From: Pyropia yezoensis
Taxonomy: Eukaryota > Rhodophyta > Bangiophyceae > Bangiales > Bangiaceae
Reading direction: 5' to 3'
DNA: 64,000 nucleotides
NCBI GenBank assembly: GCA_009829735.1
Contig: CM020619.1
Span: 29,166,063-29,230,062, forward strand
The notes beneath the pieces are model-generated. The model saw only the letters and a list, made by a program, of their open reading frames with translations, searched no databases and was not told the origin of the DNA. Below are positions 52,593 to 64,000 of the stretch, piece after piece. The number at the start of each line of letters is the position of its first letter. Position 1 is the stretch's first letter. A program made the position numbers and the translations under genes.

Positions 52593-55500
52593 CCGTTGGA
52601 GCTGGCCGTCCGAAGCTCACAACGGCAGCCTCGGCCAAGTGGGCCAGGAGGACGAACCAACCGTGCCGGATACTGCGGCGACCTAAGGGAGTCCGCCCAC
52701 CTCGGGTAGGACCTTCCAAGAACGTAAACCCACGTCGGGTCATCGCGGTGCTGACGGGTGAGAACTTCCAGGTGGCTGGACGGGTGCAACTTGCCCCCGG
52801 CCGCGCCTGTTGTGCCCGTATCGTGCTTGATACCGGGTCAGGAGCCTCCTTGATACGCAAGTCGCTATTACCAAAGGAGGTGAAGCTCCAACGCTGAAGG
52901 TCCAAGGCTGACCATATGATTGACATCAATGGTGGGGTACTTCCCATCGTTGGTGCCGTGACCCTACCAACTAGGTTGGGGACCCATGAGGTCGACGTGA
53001 CCTATGGTGTAGTTGAGAATATATCGGTACCCCTTCTTCTGGGTACCCCTTATGTCGTAACCCAAGTGCCTTTGATCTGTGGCCCCGAGTACTGGGTCAA
53101 GTTGATGAATGGGGAGACTATCCCCGTCCTTGGTAAGGGAAAGTCTGTGGCTCCTGTGACAGTCTCACAGTCGAAGCCTGTTTGCTCTGTGAGGGAAGGG
53201 TTTACTGCTACCCTGCGTTTAGCCCGCAAAGTCACGTTGCCCCCCAACTCGGTGGCGCACGTTGACGTTGTAACTGATTTTTCGGGGAACGGGGTGGTGC
53301 ACCCTAACCCCCGTCTTGCTCGCAAGCACCAAGTGCATGTTGCCCTTGGCACGATGGACTCCAAAGCCGGAGTCCCGTGGAGGATCCAGGTGATGAACCT
53401 GAGTCCGACGCCCAAGTACTTCAAGTCGGGAGCCAAGTTCGGCTATATCGACCAACATGAGGGACCGGTAGTAGCGGTCACCCTCAACGCGGGCGCAAGT
53501 AGCGACCCGAAGTCCGGAAAGGAGAAGCATGAAGCCAAGTCGGCCACCTCTCCTCGGCCCCATGTGAACATGGATGGTGTTCCCCCCAGGTTGAGGGTTC
53601 AAGTTGAACGCCTCTTGGACCAATATCACAAGTTGTGGGATGGTCAATTGGGACTCATGAGAGCTACCCAACACCGGATCGAGTTGAAGCCCGGTGCACC
53701 CCCTATACGCCAACAACCGTATAGGGGAGGACCCCGTTCAAGGGCCCTCGTTAAGGAGCAAGTTGCTCGCATGGAGGCCCTCGATGTGATCGAGGCCAGC
53801 AACGCCGAGTGGGCGAGTCCGGTGGTTATAGTCCCCAAAGTTGATGGGACCCCCCGGTTTTGCATCGACTACCGTAAGCTCAACGAGAGCACGGTGAAGG
53901 ACAGTTATCCCCTACCTAGGATGGATGACTGTCTGGACTCTCTGGGGGAGGCGAACGTGTTCTTTACCCTGGACTGTAACGCGGGGTACTGGCAAATTCC
54001 CATTGCCCCGGAGGACAGGCATAAAACTGCCTTTACCTGTCACTGTGGTACCTACCAGTGCAAGCGCCTACCGTTTGGTCTGTGTAACACGCCGGCAACT
54101 TTCCAGCGCGCTATGGACGTGATTCTGGCCGGAGTACGGTGGCAGATCTGTCTTGTGTACCTAGACGACATCATTGTGTTCTCCCGAAGTCCGGAGGAAC
54201 ACATTGGCCATCTTGGCCAGGTGTTCAAGCTACTTGCTGACGCCGGTGTGTCAGTGAAGGCGAGTAAGTGCCACCTCTTCACTCAAGAGGTGGAGTACTT
54301 GGGACATGTTGTCCGTCCGGGGCGTCTCAGTGTTAACGAGAAGAACTTGAGGGCCATACGTAAGGCTCAGTACCCCCGGACCCAGACCCAGATGAGGAGC
54401 TTCCTCGGGATGTGTAACGTGTACCGACGTTTCACCAAGGGCTTCGCCAAGGTGGCGAAGCCGTTGAATGAGCTAGTGAGCTCAACGCTACCGAAGAACC
54501 TGCCTCCCCCAAGTCGGGTGGAGCAGGAATCCTTTGAGGCTCTTCGGGACCTTCTGCTGAAGCCCCCCATCTTGGCAATTCCCAGGTTGGGAGGCCACTA
54601 CATCCTGGATGTGGACGCTACACACGACCAACTTGGTTGTGTGTTGCTTCAGCAGCAGCCGGACAAGGAGTACTTGCCGGTGAGATACTTCAGTAAGGGG
54701 CTGAACTCGGCCGAGAAGAACTACGGAGTCACCGAGTTGGAAGGACTCGCAGTGGTATGGGCGGTGACGTCACTTCGTCACTACCTAGAGGGTGAGAAGT
54801 TCCTCATCCGCTGTGACCACCGCGCGTTGCAGTTCATCTTTAAGACGGACTGTACGAACACTCGTCTCAACCGGTGGAGGGTGCGACTGGCACCCTTCAA
54901 CTTTGACATTGAGTACCGACCTGGCAGGCAACATGCCCTTGCCGATGGCCTCTCTCGGGTACCCACCGAGGGGCTGGACACTAACCCAGTCGATGAGGAC
55001 ATCCCCATCGTGGGGGTAGTCACGCGCTCGGGTCAGGCGTTGAACCCCGAGGCGCCAGGGAACAAGAAGTACTTGCCCCTGTCCCTGGACGAGGTGGTGA
55101 AGGCCCAGGCCGAGGATCCCTTCTGCAAGTCGCAGAGGGATACATTGGATACGATGGTTGAGACGCGCTTCTTTCTGGGAGATGATGGCCTCCTCATGAG
55201 GAGGGGGGTATTCCAGGGGACTGAACAACTTGTCGTCCCCGCATCCCTCAAGGACAGTATCCTTGAGAGGGAGCACAACGCTCCCACGGGTGGACACCTG
55301 GGGTCTAGTAAACTGTACCAGACCCTGAGGACCAGGTACTACTGGCCGTCCATGGTGGTGGACATCTACAGTTGGGTGGCTGCCTGCACAAGTTGTGCAC
55401 AGAACCGTCTGATGGAACGGCGGCCTAGTACGGCTATGCTATTGTTCCCGGCCAAGGAGCCCTTCGTCGCGTTGGCGATGGACATCCTTGGGCCACTGCC

Positions 55501-56572
55501 AGTGACCGAGGAAGGCAACCAGTACCTCCTGGTCATCTGTGACCGCTTCACGAAACTTACGCGAGCGATCCCACTGGCAGAGATCACGGCCATGTCGGTC
55601 GTGTCAGCCTTTCTAGATCACTGGGTTGCCGCGTATGGCATCCCAGATAGTACACTATCGGACAATGGACCGCAATTTGCGTCTGTACTGTTTCGGGGAG
55701 TGCTGGATATGTTGGGGGTTAAGGCAAACTATGCCACCCCCTACCACCCACAAACTAATGGGCAGGTGGAGCGCTTCAACAAAACTATTGTTAGGCAGCT
55801 GCGCCACTATGTGAGTGAGCACGTGAAGACGTGGGACCAATACATTTCTATCCTTACTACTGCCTACAATTCGCAGGTTCACTCATCTACAGGGGAAGTA
55901 CCCCCCGCTTTTGTGACCCCCCGTCGTGTGCGGTCTATTGCCGTGCGGCGGTCGCTCCCAACTGGGGAGGGTAGTGGCAGTACGCCTACTCCTACTGAGA
56001 GTAAGGCGGAGTTCGCTGCTAGGCTGGAGCACCTCATCCCTAAAGTCAGGGCTGAGATGGACAAAGCACAAAAGCGCTACAAGCGTACCTTTGACAAAAA
56101 GGTGCGCAATGCTAAGCATGTCCCCGAGCAGGGTGACTGGGTGCTGGTACACTCGCACACCCCAACTGGGGGTAAGCTGGTATTCCAGACGAAGGGACCG
56201 TACCAGGTCCTTCGTACTGATGGGCGGCGCTTCACCATCGAAAGTGACGATGGGGTCCGCACAGTGAACGGACAGGACGTGGTCAAAGTTGCACCACCGC
56301 CTGCAGGCGACCCAGCTTGGGCACGTGCGTTGGAGTCGTGGCGCCTCCCCTCACTGCCTGCGGCCAAACAGGGCCCGCAGGAGTACGTGTTCGATAAGTT
56401 CATCGACCACGGATGGGATGAAGACACTGACCGCCTCATGTTGAGGGTGCGTTGGTTTGGCTACAAAGCCAAGGACGATACATGGGAGTATGTGGAGGAC
56501 CTTCCTGCTGAGAAGGTCCGGGCGTACTGTGCCCGGAATGAGATAGACCCTAACAGCCCTCCCTCAACGTGA
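52589..56572 (+). pseudogene. pol: Pol polyprotein, copy 5, with one nonsense codon
   Basis: Same length and domain order as pol of copy 2: protease DTGSGA near residue 81, RT with YLDD, RNase H, H2C2 zinc site, DD35E integrase and chromodomain. A TGA at 52895-52897 (codon 103) replaces a Trp codon that copy 2 retains, while the Ser codon that is a stop in copy 2 is intact here. The two copies therefore have different single lesions in the same short protease region. Everything downstream, from 52916 to 56572, is open. Since the LTRs are visibly identical, the stop is very recent or was supplied in trans during transposition. Confidence 0.95.
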
Positions 56573-56683
56573 GGGAAGGCCGAGCAACAGTGCCACGAGA
56601 GTGCTTCAAGTCGAAGTGGTACGCAGAGTGGCTTTTAACTACAGCCCTAACCCTCACACTCTCACAACAAAGGCAGCTGCCAA

Positions 56684-57477
56684 CTAGGCACGCATGCTAG
56701 ACTCTCCCACTCCACGGCCCTCGCCCTCCCGTGGAGGCGAGCGGCGAGACCCACGCCGGTAACGGTCTCCACTCGTTGGAGGGGGCGGCGGCTCCAAGTC
56801 GGAACCGTCGCGCCCCTCACGGTCGCGCAAGTGGCGCCAACCGTGGCCACTCTTCTGCCTGGTCTTGCGCGCAAGTTTGCGACGCAGACGCTGGACAGAC
56901 TCCGTCTCCGACGGGGTAGAGGACTCCGAGACGGAGTAAGACAACTCGTCTTCCGACACGGAGGGAGAGCGCCGAGAGTGTCGGCGACGACGGCGAGGGG
57001 GCGAGTTGCCACAGCGTCCCACGTGAAGGTCGGCAAGTCGCCGGGACCCGGGATAGTTCCCCCGCGGTCCACCATGGCCTTGGCACGTTGGACGTCTTCA
57101 ACCTCCTCGTCGTCCAGGAAGGCAAACTGGTCCGTCCTGAAGCCGGCCGGGAACCCGACCCTACGGGGATACATCTCCCGTAGGCGGTCCCATACCCGGC
57201 CCATCGCTGCGCCAAGTCGGCCACAGCGAAGAACAGTCAACCCCTCCTCATGAAGAGGCCAAGCGGGGTAAAACCACCGCCCCAAGGCCTCACGCGGGAC
57301 AACTTGTCCCGCCTCCGGGGGAGATCCCGCCGTCAACCCAAAGCCGGGTGACGCGGGAGTCCCATCCCCCGGAGCGATCGCGGAGCCCCCGCCGGAAGTC
57401 CCGGCGGGTGCTGCACCGTAGGAGGTGTCCTCCATGCGCTCGTCAAGAGAGTCCGTCTCCACTCCCGGAGTCGCCAT
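56684..57477 (-). pseudogene. Antisense accessory gene (aORF), copy 5, internally deleted
   Basis: Keeps the start (MATPGVETDSLDERMED at 57477), the N-terminal acidic block and the Arg/Ser-rich C-terminus ending in SSMRA, 111 bp from pol. About 1.13 kb of the middle, including the WW...EVP and GLGIGDYPYAPGV motifs, is missing. The junction near 56998-57010 lies in a repeated GCGAG, suggesting microhomology-mediated loss. The deletion shifts the frame, so the C-terminal part is not read as in copy 2. The start region supports the natural start: GTCGCCATGG context with the upstream hairpin intact. Confidence 0.85.
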
Positions 57478-57815
57478 GGCTCTCCCCAAGTTGGGGAGAG
57501 ACGCTCTGGCTATCGCAGCGCGAGACCCGCCTCGAGTTGAGGGGGACTCGGATCGTGGGTATACGGGTGGCCTCCCCAGCGTGGGGCGGCCCAGTGGAAA
57601 GTGAAAGGGAGGTGGTGGTGAAGGTGAAGTGTGAACTGAAGAAAGCAAGCTGCCGAGTGGGCAAGCATGAGGAGAGGGGCGGTCAACGTGACCGCCTCCA
57701 CATCCGCGTTACGTACACGCTAGAGGACAGCAAGTCGCGCCCCCAACGCCGAGACGTGCGTTTACGCACCCCCTCACAGGGCCGACCGGGTCGGTCGGAA
57801 CTGAGGAGAGGGGAG

Positions 57816-58284
57816 TGTGGCAGTATTGACCCCCAGGTAGGGGGGCAACACGTGCCATGCAAGGGGCGGCAGGCCACTAGCCTGATCCGTTCCTCCCCCT
57901 GCATTTGGGTCCATATTCCCTAAGTTTGGGATAGTTAGCTTAGTAGTAAATCCAACTTGGATTTGAGGGTTTTCTGCATTTATCGTCTTGAATTTTCGTG
58001 TGGCCCGGTGGGCAGGTGCTGGGGTGGGAGATTCTGAGTGGCGAGATTCTGAGTGGACCCTGGGGGGATAAGGGGAGGGACAGCGGGGCTTGGCCCTGCG
58101 TCCCCGTCCCGACCAAGAAACTGTTGGACCACACACCATCCTCTTGTTTGTCCGTGGGGGGTTTGCCCCACAACAGGGACAGAGTGTGTGCGACTTGCAC
58201 TTCTTCCGGTTCCCCCGACACGGGAGGCAGCCCTGGCACACCGCCCCAACTTGGGTGCCGTGTGTGCTTGTGGTTTTTGCCACA
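57816..58284 (+). repeat. 3' LTR, copy 5
   Basis: 469 bp, preceded by the polypurine tract CTGAGGAGAGGGGAG and followed by the right target duplication GTTGC. Confidence 0.97.
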
Positions 58285-58289
58285 GTTGC

Positions 58290-59441
58290 CTGTACAGCAT
58301 GGTAAATTTGCACGACAGAAATGTTCCATCATTCATTTTCGGCAAGGCCGGACGGCGCTGCCGGTCGTGCACTCGTCGAGACGGCAGGCTGCCAAGCGCA
58401 AGGGCCTATGCACCGCGCAATATTTGGACGGCCGCTCTGCGCCACAGAATCCTGAGCCTCCGGCCACCGCCGCTGGTGCCCTACAACCACGCCCGCGCAA
58501 AAAGCGAGAACCAGTCCGCGTACACCTGCGCGCGGAGTACGGCGCCATCCGTGCTGTCCCCCTTGTTCCCCCTTTCTGGGCGTGCCGAGGCAATCGCTGG
58601 GGCCGAGCCCTGCACGCGTGCAGCCACCCCGCCCCCCGCCCCCCGGCGCCAACGACCTTCCAATGCCGTAGCATTGCGAGACGGTGTGCTCCTCCTGGCC
58701 TTTCTACCCCCCCCCGCTTCCCCTGTCTCGGCCGCTCTTCGCGTGCGTGTGGTACTATTCTCCACTCGCGCTCTCCCGCGGCACCGCATCCTGCTATCGC
58801 TGTGGCGCGCCTGCGCAAAACGACACGCGCTCTACTCCCCTTCCCCACTCGCCTACTCCCGCTCGGACTGCCGTCAAGCGCTATGCCCACCGCTGCTTTC
58901 CACATCCACTGCTCCCTCGTGTTGTGCCCGTCATTCGGCCGTCCGGACTGCGGTCGCCTCCCTCTGCACCCCTCGACCGTTGCTGGCGATTGTGTCCGCG
59001 TTGTGGCAGACCATCTAGACCTCTTTTGCGCACCCTTGCTCCCTTCTGCCACTGCTGATGCTTGCCTGGGCGGACGCCGTCCCTTCTCAGGCATTGCTGC
59101 TGTGGCCTGGCCCTGCCACCAAGGAGCACGAATGTAGGTTGAGGGATAATACCGGATTGCCCGTCGTTAATTTACTGCTCTGCGGAGCCCCTGCACAACT
59201 CAACAGACAGTCTCATTGACGTAGGAGTTGAATTAATATAACGCCTTTCTGTGTTCACATATGCATGGTATCATTTGGTGTCGGTACCCTCTACGTGTTT
59301 TGTTCCTTCTCTTTTGCGCCGCATTTCAATGTCCAGTTTTCTTTCCCATTGCCGATGCCCTTCCGGCCTAGGCTTGCGCGCCGGTGGCGGGGTTGACTTC
59401 TACCCAATGGCGGCATCCGGCGTACGCGGCAGCACTCGGCG
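58290..59441. other. Intergenic stretch without a recognised gene
   Basis: Frames of 100-250 codons occur on both strands but are Arg/Pro/Ser-rich and carry no domain I recognise. The long plus-strand frame ending at 59137 starts inside the copy 5 LTR and is read-through. Confidence 0.5.
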
Positions 59442-60561
59442 GTGCGGTTGGCCTGTCTCGTGGCATTGACAGCGGCATTAGCAGTTATCAACCCTGCTAT
59501 GGCAACTGGGGCACCCAGGTCGCGTGTGGGAATGTCTCAAACGCTCATGACTCTTTCCGACTACGACTCTGGGCTCATTTTCCGGATGGGCCGCCCGGAC
59601 TTTTTGGCACTGCTTGCGATAGTGCGCGGCGGACTCGAGACTGATGAGAAGATGGCCGTGCTGGCCACGGGTGCGCCCATCCCGCCGAACGCTGGCTCGT
59701 TCTCGCGCTGCGTATGCTGGCAGGCGCGACTTACCTCGACTTGATGCTGCCTATTGGTGTCGGGCGTTGCATAGTGTTTCATACTTTCCATCGGGTATGT
59801 CTTGGAGCTTTTTTGCAAAATCCTGAGCGACTCGCGGGCGTGTGTCGGGGAGATGGGGGGGTTCATCAATATGCATGCGATTCTAACTGGTCGAATATAT
59901 TTTTTTCTCTTTGTGCGTGCAGGTGCTCCACGTGTTGGACGCGTCCCATGAGCTAGTAAACACTGTGTTCTCCAAATAACTCATTGAGTTTGAGCGGAAA
60001 AGCTACCTTTTTGCGCGCGACGGGCGCAACTCTGTCCGGGGCTGCGTCTCGGCTTTCGATGGCATTGCTGTCCGCATCAGGAGGCCTACTTTTTCCGACG
60101 CGCCGAACCCGATCGCCTACTACAACCGCGAGGGCTGTTTCTTTGCGCTGAACGTACAGGCTGCTTCTGGGGCGAACTTTAAGTTCCAGTTGGTGTCGGC
60201 TGTGGTCACAGGCTCGTGCCACGACAGAGTGGCCTTCTTGGCCTGCGGCCTGGCCCGTCACCTGGCCAGGGACAGTGCCATGCCAGACGGGTCCTGGATT
60301 GCGGTAGACGATGCATATGTTGCTGGGGGGACGCCGCTGATGCCTTGGCCGAGTCGCGATCTCCTGCGGGAGAGGCACGGTTTTGGCTACTACCCGTCCT
60401 CCTCCCGCATGTTTGTGGAGCAGGTCTTAGGACAGCTAGTGGGTCCGCGGGGCATCCTTCGGACGCCTATCCGCATATCTTTGCGTGATGCCACTCGGAC
60501 CGTGCGTGTGTGTGCCAAGCTGCGCAACTTTTTGGTTGATCGATGCAGTCCTGTTCCTTGA
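59442..60561 (+). pseudogene. PIF/Harbinger-like DDE transposase, probable intron, degraded
   Basis: A recognisable ALP1-like transposase. The N-terminal part is SGLIFRMGRPDFLALLAIVR (frame of 59442). After a frame change near 59655-59690, LRMLAGATYLDLMLPIGVGR continues to 59794. A phase-0 intron (59795-59922) then joins it to VLHVLDASHELVNTV. The catalytic core follows: CVSAFDGIAVRIRRPTFSDA (first Asp), then YYNREGCFFALNVQA, GSCHDRVAF, WIAVDDAYVAGG (second Asp) and MFVEQVLGQLVG (probable Glu), ending at 60561. A TAA at 59977-59979 and the frame change make it a pseudogene as assembled. Related in type to 48190-49567 but a separate lineage. Confidence 0.8.
59795..59922 (+). other. Probable spliceosomal intron, 128 nt
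   Basis: Donor GTATGT at 59795, branch-like CTAAC near 59884, a T-rich tract and acceptor GCAG ending at 59922. Removing it joins two transposase frames in phase 0. Confidence 0.65.
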
Positions 60562-61581
60562 GCGGCGCTGCATGAGGATGTAGCCGGGGGGTATGCGGAG
60601 GTCATGCTTCAGAATAGGTGTGACACTGACGGGAAGCTGCGGTACCGCCGTAGAGATGGGGTGAGGTGCCCCTTGAGTTTGGCGATGACGCGGGTGCTGA
60701 AAGTGAAGCAGATCTGTAGGCCCTCCTCGTAGAACAACGGAGCGCTGTTGCCAGTCACGGTCTGGTTGTCATATCGACCTCCGTCCGGGGTTGTGCTTAT
60801 GTACTATCGTGCTTGCAGCGATAAAAAGTGATTATAGACGGGGAAGCGGGGGGGGAGGGGGCTGCGCTTCTACGAGCGGCCAGGAGAGTGCGGCGTTGCA
60901 AGACTGCCCCCATTCCAACCAGTTCGTGTTACACATAACACCCGGAGTCGCCACACAGCCCCCATCCCCGCAGCACCGTTGGGATCCCGAAAATGTAAGT
61001 AAGAATGCCCGCTGCACCGCGTAGCGGGGGGGAGGCCAGTGCGGGCGACGGCTCCGGTGCCTCCGCAGAGCTACGTGCTCACCACAGCCGGTTCAAGCGG
61101 GGGGGCGATGACGCGACCAGCACCAGGCGTCACTCCGCCGCGTGGGTACCTGATCAGAGAAGACTACGCGGGCAGCGCCCCAGGAGTGAGCTCCTGCTTC
61201 GGAGCCTTCCTCTGTGGCGGCCCGCCTTGGATGGGGCAGAAGTCATGGTACCGCCACACCACATCCACCCATGACGACGACGCCACGTTCTTCAGGACCC
61301 CTCATTGCTGGTGGCGCCTCCTCTAGTTGACGCGCTGCTGACGCTGATTGCGCCCCCACGAATGGGGTCGCCCCCGCCTCTCTGTGGAGCCCGCCGCTCT
61401 GCTGGTGTGCGTCATGGCAGTTGCGGGGCCAACTGGATGGCCTCCCCTGAGACGTACTTGCGAAACGAACAGAAGAGTGATAGATGCCAAAAATACAAAG
61501 CACCCGGTTCCTGTGCCGGGTCACCCCAGGAATTTGGACAGTGGTGACTGCAAGTGCTGTACAACTCGGACCGCTACCAAG
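60562..61581. other. Spacer between the convergent Harbinger-like genes
   Basis: No gene recognised. A G-run lies near 60849-60857. Short frames on both strands have no domain. Confidence 0.5.
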
Positions 61582-62607
61582 TCATTCAGATCTGACCTGC
61601 CACCAGGTCTCGTCGAGCTTCATGGTGACAGCTATAATTACATCGGCATTGTCGTAAATATCACCTGCCGCCGTGGTGGTCGCGCTCGCCGGCGCAATCG
61701 CCTGCGCCATACCGGCCAGGGCATCTGTGAGCCCATCCATACCGTTGATAGCCACCTGCCCGATTCTGGGCCGCTTGGCTGGGCTTGGAGCTGCGCCCCC
61801 CACACGCTCGCTGCCGGGCAGGCCGACCTCGCCCTGGGCAGCAGGTGGAACCTTTTGCAGGATATAGTCAGCGAAGGCACTCCACTTCAACAGACAGTGG
61901 ATGGACAGTAGAAGGTGGTCCCAACGTGCGTATTTCTTGAACAACGGCTCGTTTTGCCCCAATCGCTTATAGTTTGCCACCGCAACGGTGTACAGCGACC
62001 GCGACTGGTAGTGCCCCTCCAGCCTAGACGCTAGACGCGGGCCGGAGTGCTTGTTGGGGTCAATGCCCCGCAGTTCGGACCCCATGATGCCGCTGATCAG
62101 CACCGGGGGCGCAGGGCGGTTTGATGCCCGATTAAAGACAGGGCAGACGAATTACGTCCAAGGACTCACGCGCTCCTTTTCCAGCTCCGCTCGGAAGAGT
62201 GGCTGGCTTTCCCGTCGCAGAGCAGCTCCATTCTCTGGGTCAGACAAGACATGGAAAAGACGGGCCACTTCATTGGTTGAGAAGTCATGATCCCTCACGC
62301 CAGCATCCGGCTCCATCGCGCATACATGCGGATCCGTCGCGCCAGGGTCCGGATCCCTCGCGCCGGCACCGCCCTGCGCCGCGGGGGCAGCCGACAGAAA
62401 TCTATCGCGCCCAGCCTTGCCACCCGAGCCGCGATTGGTCCCCCTGGCTGGCACCGCGGCGCCCAGAGATGCACCGTGGAACCACCGCCTCGCCGGCAGC
62501 TGCACAAATCGCAAGGCTTGATGAGACGCCATCCGGGACGCGTGCCTGCCATCTGGCGGGTAGAGTGCGCCCTGCGTCCATCCGCGTGACTGGCGAAGCG
62601 TCGGCAC
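61582..62607 (-). pseudogene. Possible Harbinger-associated partner protein, broken
   Basis: One minus-strand frame interrupted by a TAA at 62152-62154. Upstream of it reads FSTNEVARLFHVLSDPENG and RAELEKERVSPWT; downstream reads GIDPNKHSG, VAVANYKRLGQNEPLFKKYA and LLLSIHCLLKW. The GQN-E/D motif followed by a short aromatic/hydrophobic run resembles DNA-binding accessory proteins that accompany some transposons, but I cannot name the family firmly. PIF/Harbinger elements typically encode a transposase plus a Myb/SANT-like partner, and this gene is convergent with a Harbinger-like transposase about 1 kb away. A further 5' segment in another frame (62600-62839) may belong to it. Confidence 0.5.
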
Positions 62608-62839
62608 GGGATGCGCCGAACTCTAACGGCCCGCCGGCGGCCTGTAGAGACGCTCCAGGTACAAAATGAAAAACGATTCGCTGCGTACTCGACGTCCGGC
62701 CCGTGCGCGCGTCGTCAGCGTTCATCCCCGCCTTGTTCACCAGCGCGTCCAATTCTACGTCCGACATGTTCATTTTGCGCATGGCGTCCAATGCGATGAC
62801 ATCTTTGTCCTTGACGCTCGCCTTCATCTTGCCCTTCAC

Positions 62840-64000
62840 CCGAAGGATGCGGAGAATTGCGCGCGAGTCCAGAAAATACTGTTTCGAGCCGTAGAGCTCG
62901 GCCGGAAAGGGGTCACAGCCGGTGCTAATGGCAGGTAGAGCCGCAGGGGCAGAGAGAGGCCCTATGGCTGGTACCCCGGGTCGAAGCTCTGGGCCGGGTG
63001 GTGCTGCCCCATGGCCTCTGTCTAGGACGGAGCCGGCAGCCGTGGGGAAGGGCGGCGCGCACAGAGGCTCCGGGGCAGGTGGTGCTGCCCCATGGCGACC
63101 TCAAAGGACGGAGGCAGCAGGCGGGGGGGAGGGGGGGGGGGGCGAATCGTGTCCCCTCCACGATTGCCTCGCTTGCGTCCATGACTCGCAAGAAGAACTT
63201 CTTGGGGGGGTGGTGCGTGAGGGTGGGGGGTGGAGGTGGTGCAAGAGCGCTCGATGGTGCGGGCGCCAGGCCACAGACACTTCGGGGGTCTGTCTGGCGC
63301 GGCTATTGGCGGCAGCAGTCTAAGGTGGCCGCTCTAGCTGCCACGACCGCGGAAACAGCGGGTGTGGCTGCCAGTGTGTGGGGGCGCACCATCGCGCGTG
63401 CGGTCTGAGGACTAGGGGGGTATGGGAGCCCAGCAGGAGAGGATATCGGGGCCCATCGCCGTGGAATCACTACGCTGGGATAAGGATGCACACCGGGGAC
63501 TCCGTTTCTTCTCTTCAGGTGTGTACGGGTGCAACTGGCGTGTCCGAGAGAGCGCGGAAAAAGATGGTTTTTTTCCGCCTACTCGGGAGGCGTTTTTACT
63601 ACTCCGTTTACCTCGATCGTGCCTGCGTTAATATCTTGTGACCCGAAAGGTGTTTGTAAAGTGTCATCGAACCAAGTCCCGTCCGTCGACAAGTCGGGGG
63701 GCAATCTGCCCGTGTTTCGTGTCAGAGACACCATTTTTGTCTGCTGTTTAGACACGGCCTTACTGTGACACCCAGGAGGGTCTGAATAAAACCGGCCAGA
63801 CCGAGGCCCGTTTCTGTGAGTCAACAGAGAGTTATTCGTTGATCCGAAAGAAATATGTCTGTCGAAAGAATAATTTGCACATCTTCTCCAAATGTGTAGG
63901 TGTGGTGTATCTATACCATATATAACTTTCCACCGAGAAACAGCCCAGTCGGCGGGAAAGCGGGACCACGCGGGGGAGCGGATCAAGGAAGGCGACCGAT
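62840..64000. other. Terminal stretch without a recognised gene
   Basis: A two-copy direct repeat occupies about 62992-63124, with GGTGGTGCTGCCCCATGG in each copy (about 86 bp apart). 63130-63150 is a G-run. From 63600 the sequence is more AT-rich; TGTGACACCC at 63766 with AATAAA at 63785 resembles an LTR start, but no partner is in the window. Confidence 0.45.

Larger units (their letters stand above)
50040..58284 (+). mobile_element. Complete Ty3/gypsy chromovirus, family 1 copy 5
   Basis: An 8245-bp element with 469-bp LTRs that look identical by eye and a perfect 5-bp target duplication GTTGC (50035-50039 and 58285-58289). It is the youngest insertion here. It is 1131 bp shorter than copy 2, owing to an internal deletion in the antisense gene. 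Gag is intact; pol has one nonsense codon. Confidence 0.97.

Noticed and set aside
57998..59137. Plus-strand frame of 379 codons
   Set aside because: Begins inside the copy 5 LTR and reads through into Pro/Arg/Ala-rich flank with no homology.
63766..64000. Possible LTR start TGTGACACCC with AATAAA
   Set aside because: No matching end, primer site or second copy in the window.

Overview
This is a GC-rich, intron-poor eukaryotic window dominated by nested LTR retrotransposons, with PIF/Harbinger-like transposase relics and one clear non-transposon gene, an R2R3 MYB protein. High GC, long CGG/CCG and poly-G tracts, single-exon coding and chromodomain-bearing Ty3/gypsy elements fit a bangiophyte red alga (Porphyra/Pyropia-like). 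That is inference; an oomycete or other GC-rich protist is not excluded. I saw no rRNA, tRNA or CRISPR.

Layout. 1-4021: truncated Ty3/gypsy copy (family 1, copy 1) interrupted at 1848-2511 by a solo LTR of another family with a 5-bp target duplication. 4022-5810: remains of other LTR elements, seen as two primer-binding-site-like motifs and a gag-like start. 5811-15186: family 1 copy 2, with both LTRs, gag, pol and a large gene on the opposite strand. 15187-19620: a minus-strand gypsy element (family B) crossed by a 500-base assembly gap. 19699-25445: 5'-truncated family 1 copy 3, abutting family C at 25446 to about 31029. Family C is another chromovirus, also with a minus-strand gene. 31030-35158: no recognisable gene. 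35159-38023: MYB gene on the minus strand. 38080-40240: extreme G/C homopolymer and microsatellite sequence. 41500-43851: inverted gag/LTR relics holding a MITE-like insertion. 47198-47830: unrecognised ORF. 48190-49567: Harbinger-like pseudogene. 50040-58284: family 1 copy 5, with visually identical LTRs and a 5-bp duplication, the youngest insertion. 59442-62607: convergent pair made of a Harbinger-like transposase pseudogene with a probable intron and a possible partner-protein pseudogene. (The label copy 4 is not used; relics at 41.5-43.9 kb may derive from a further family 1 copy.)

How the parts work together. Family 1 elements run LTR, primer site, gag, pol (protease, RT, RNase H, integrase, chromodomain), a 111-bp gap, a convergent antisense gene, polypurine tract, LTR. 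Gag and pol overlap as ATGA. Every pol copy in the window is broken by at least one stop or frameshift, so none looks autonomous as assembled. The main discovery candidate is the antisense gene. It lies between pol and the 3' LTR in three family 1 copies, and a diverged, co-linear version sits at the same place and orientation in family C. It therefore appears to be a conserved accessory gene of these chromoviruses, with no function I can recognise.
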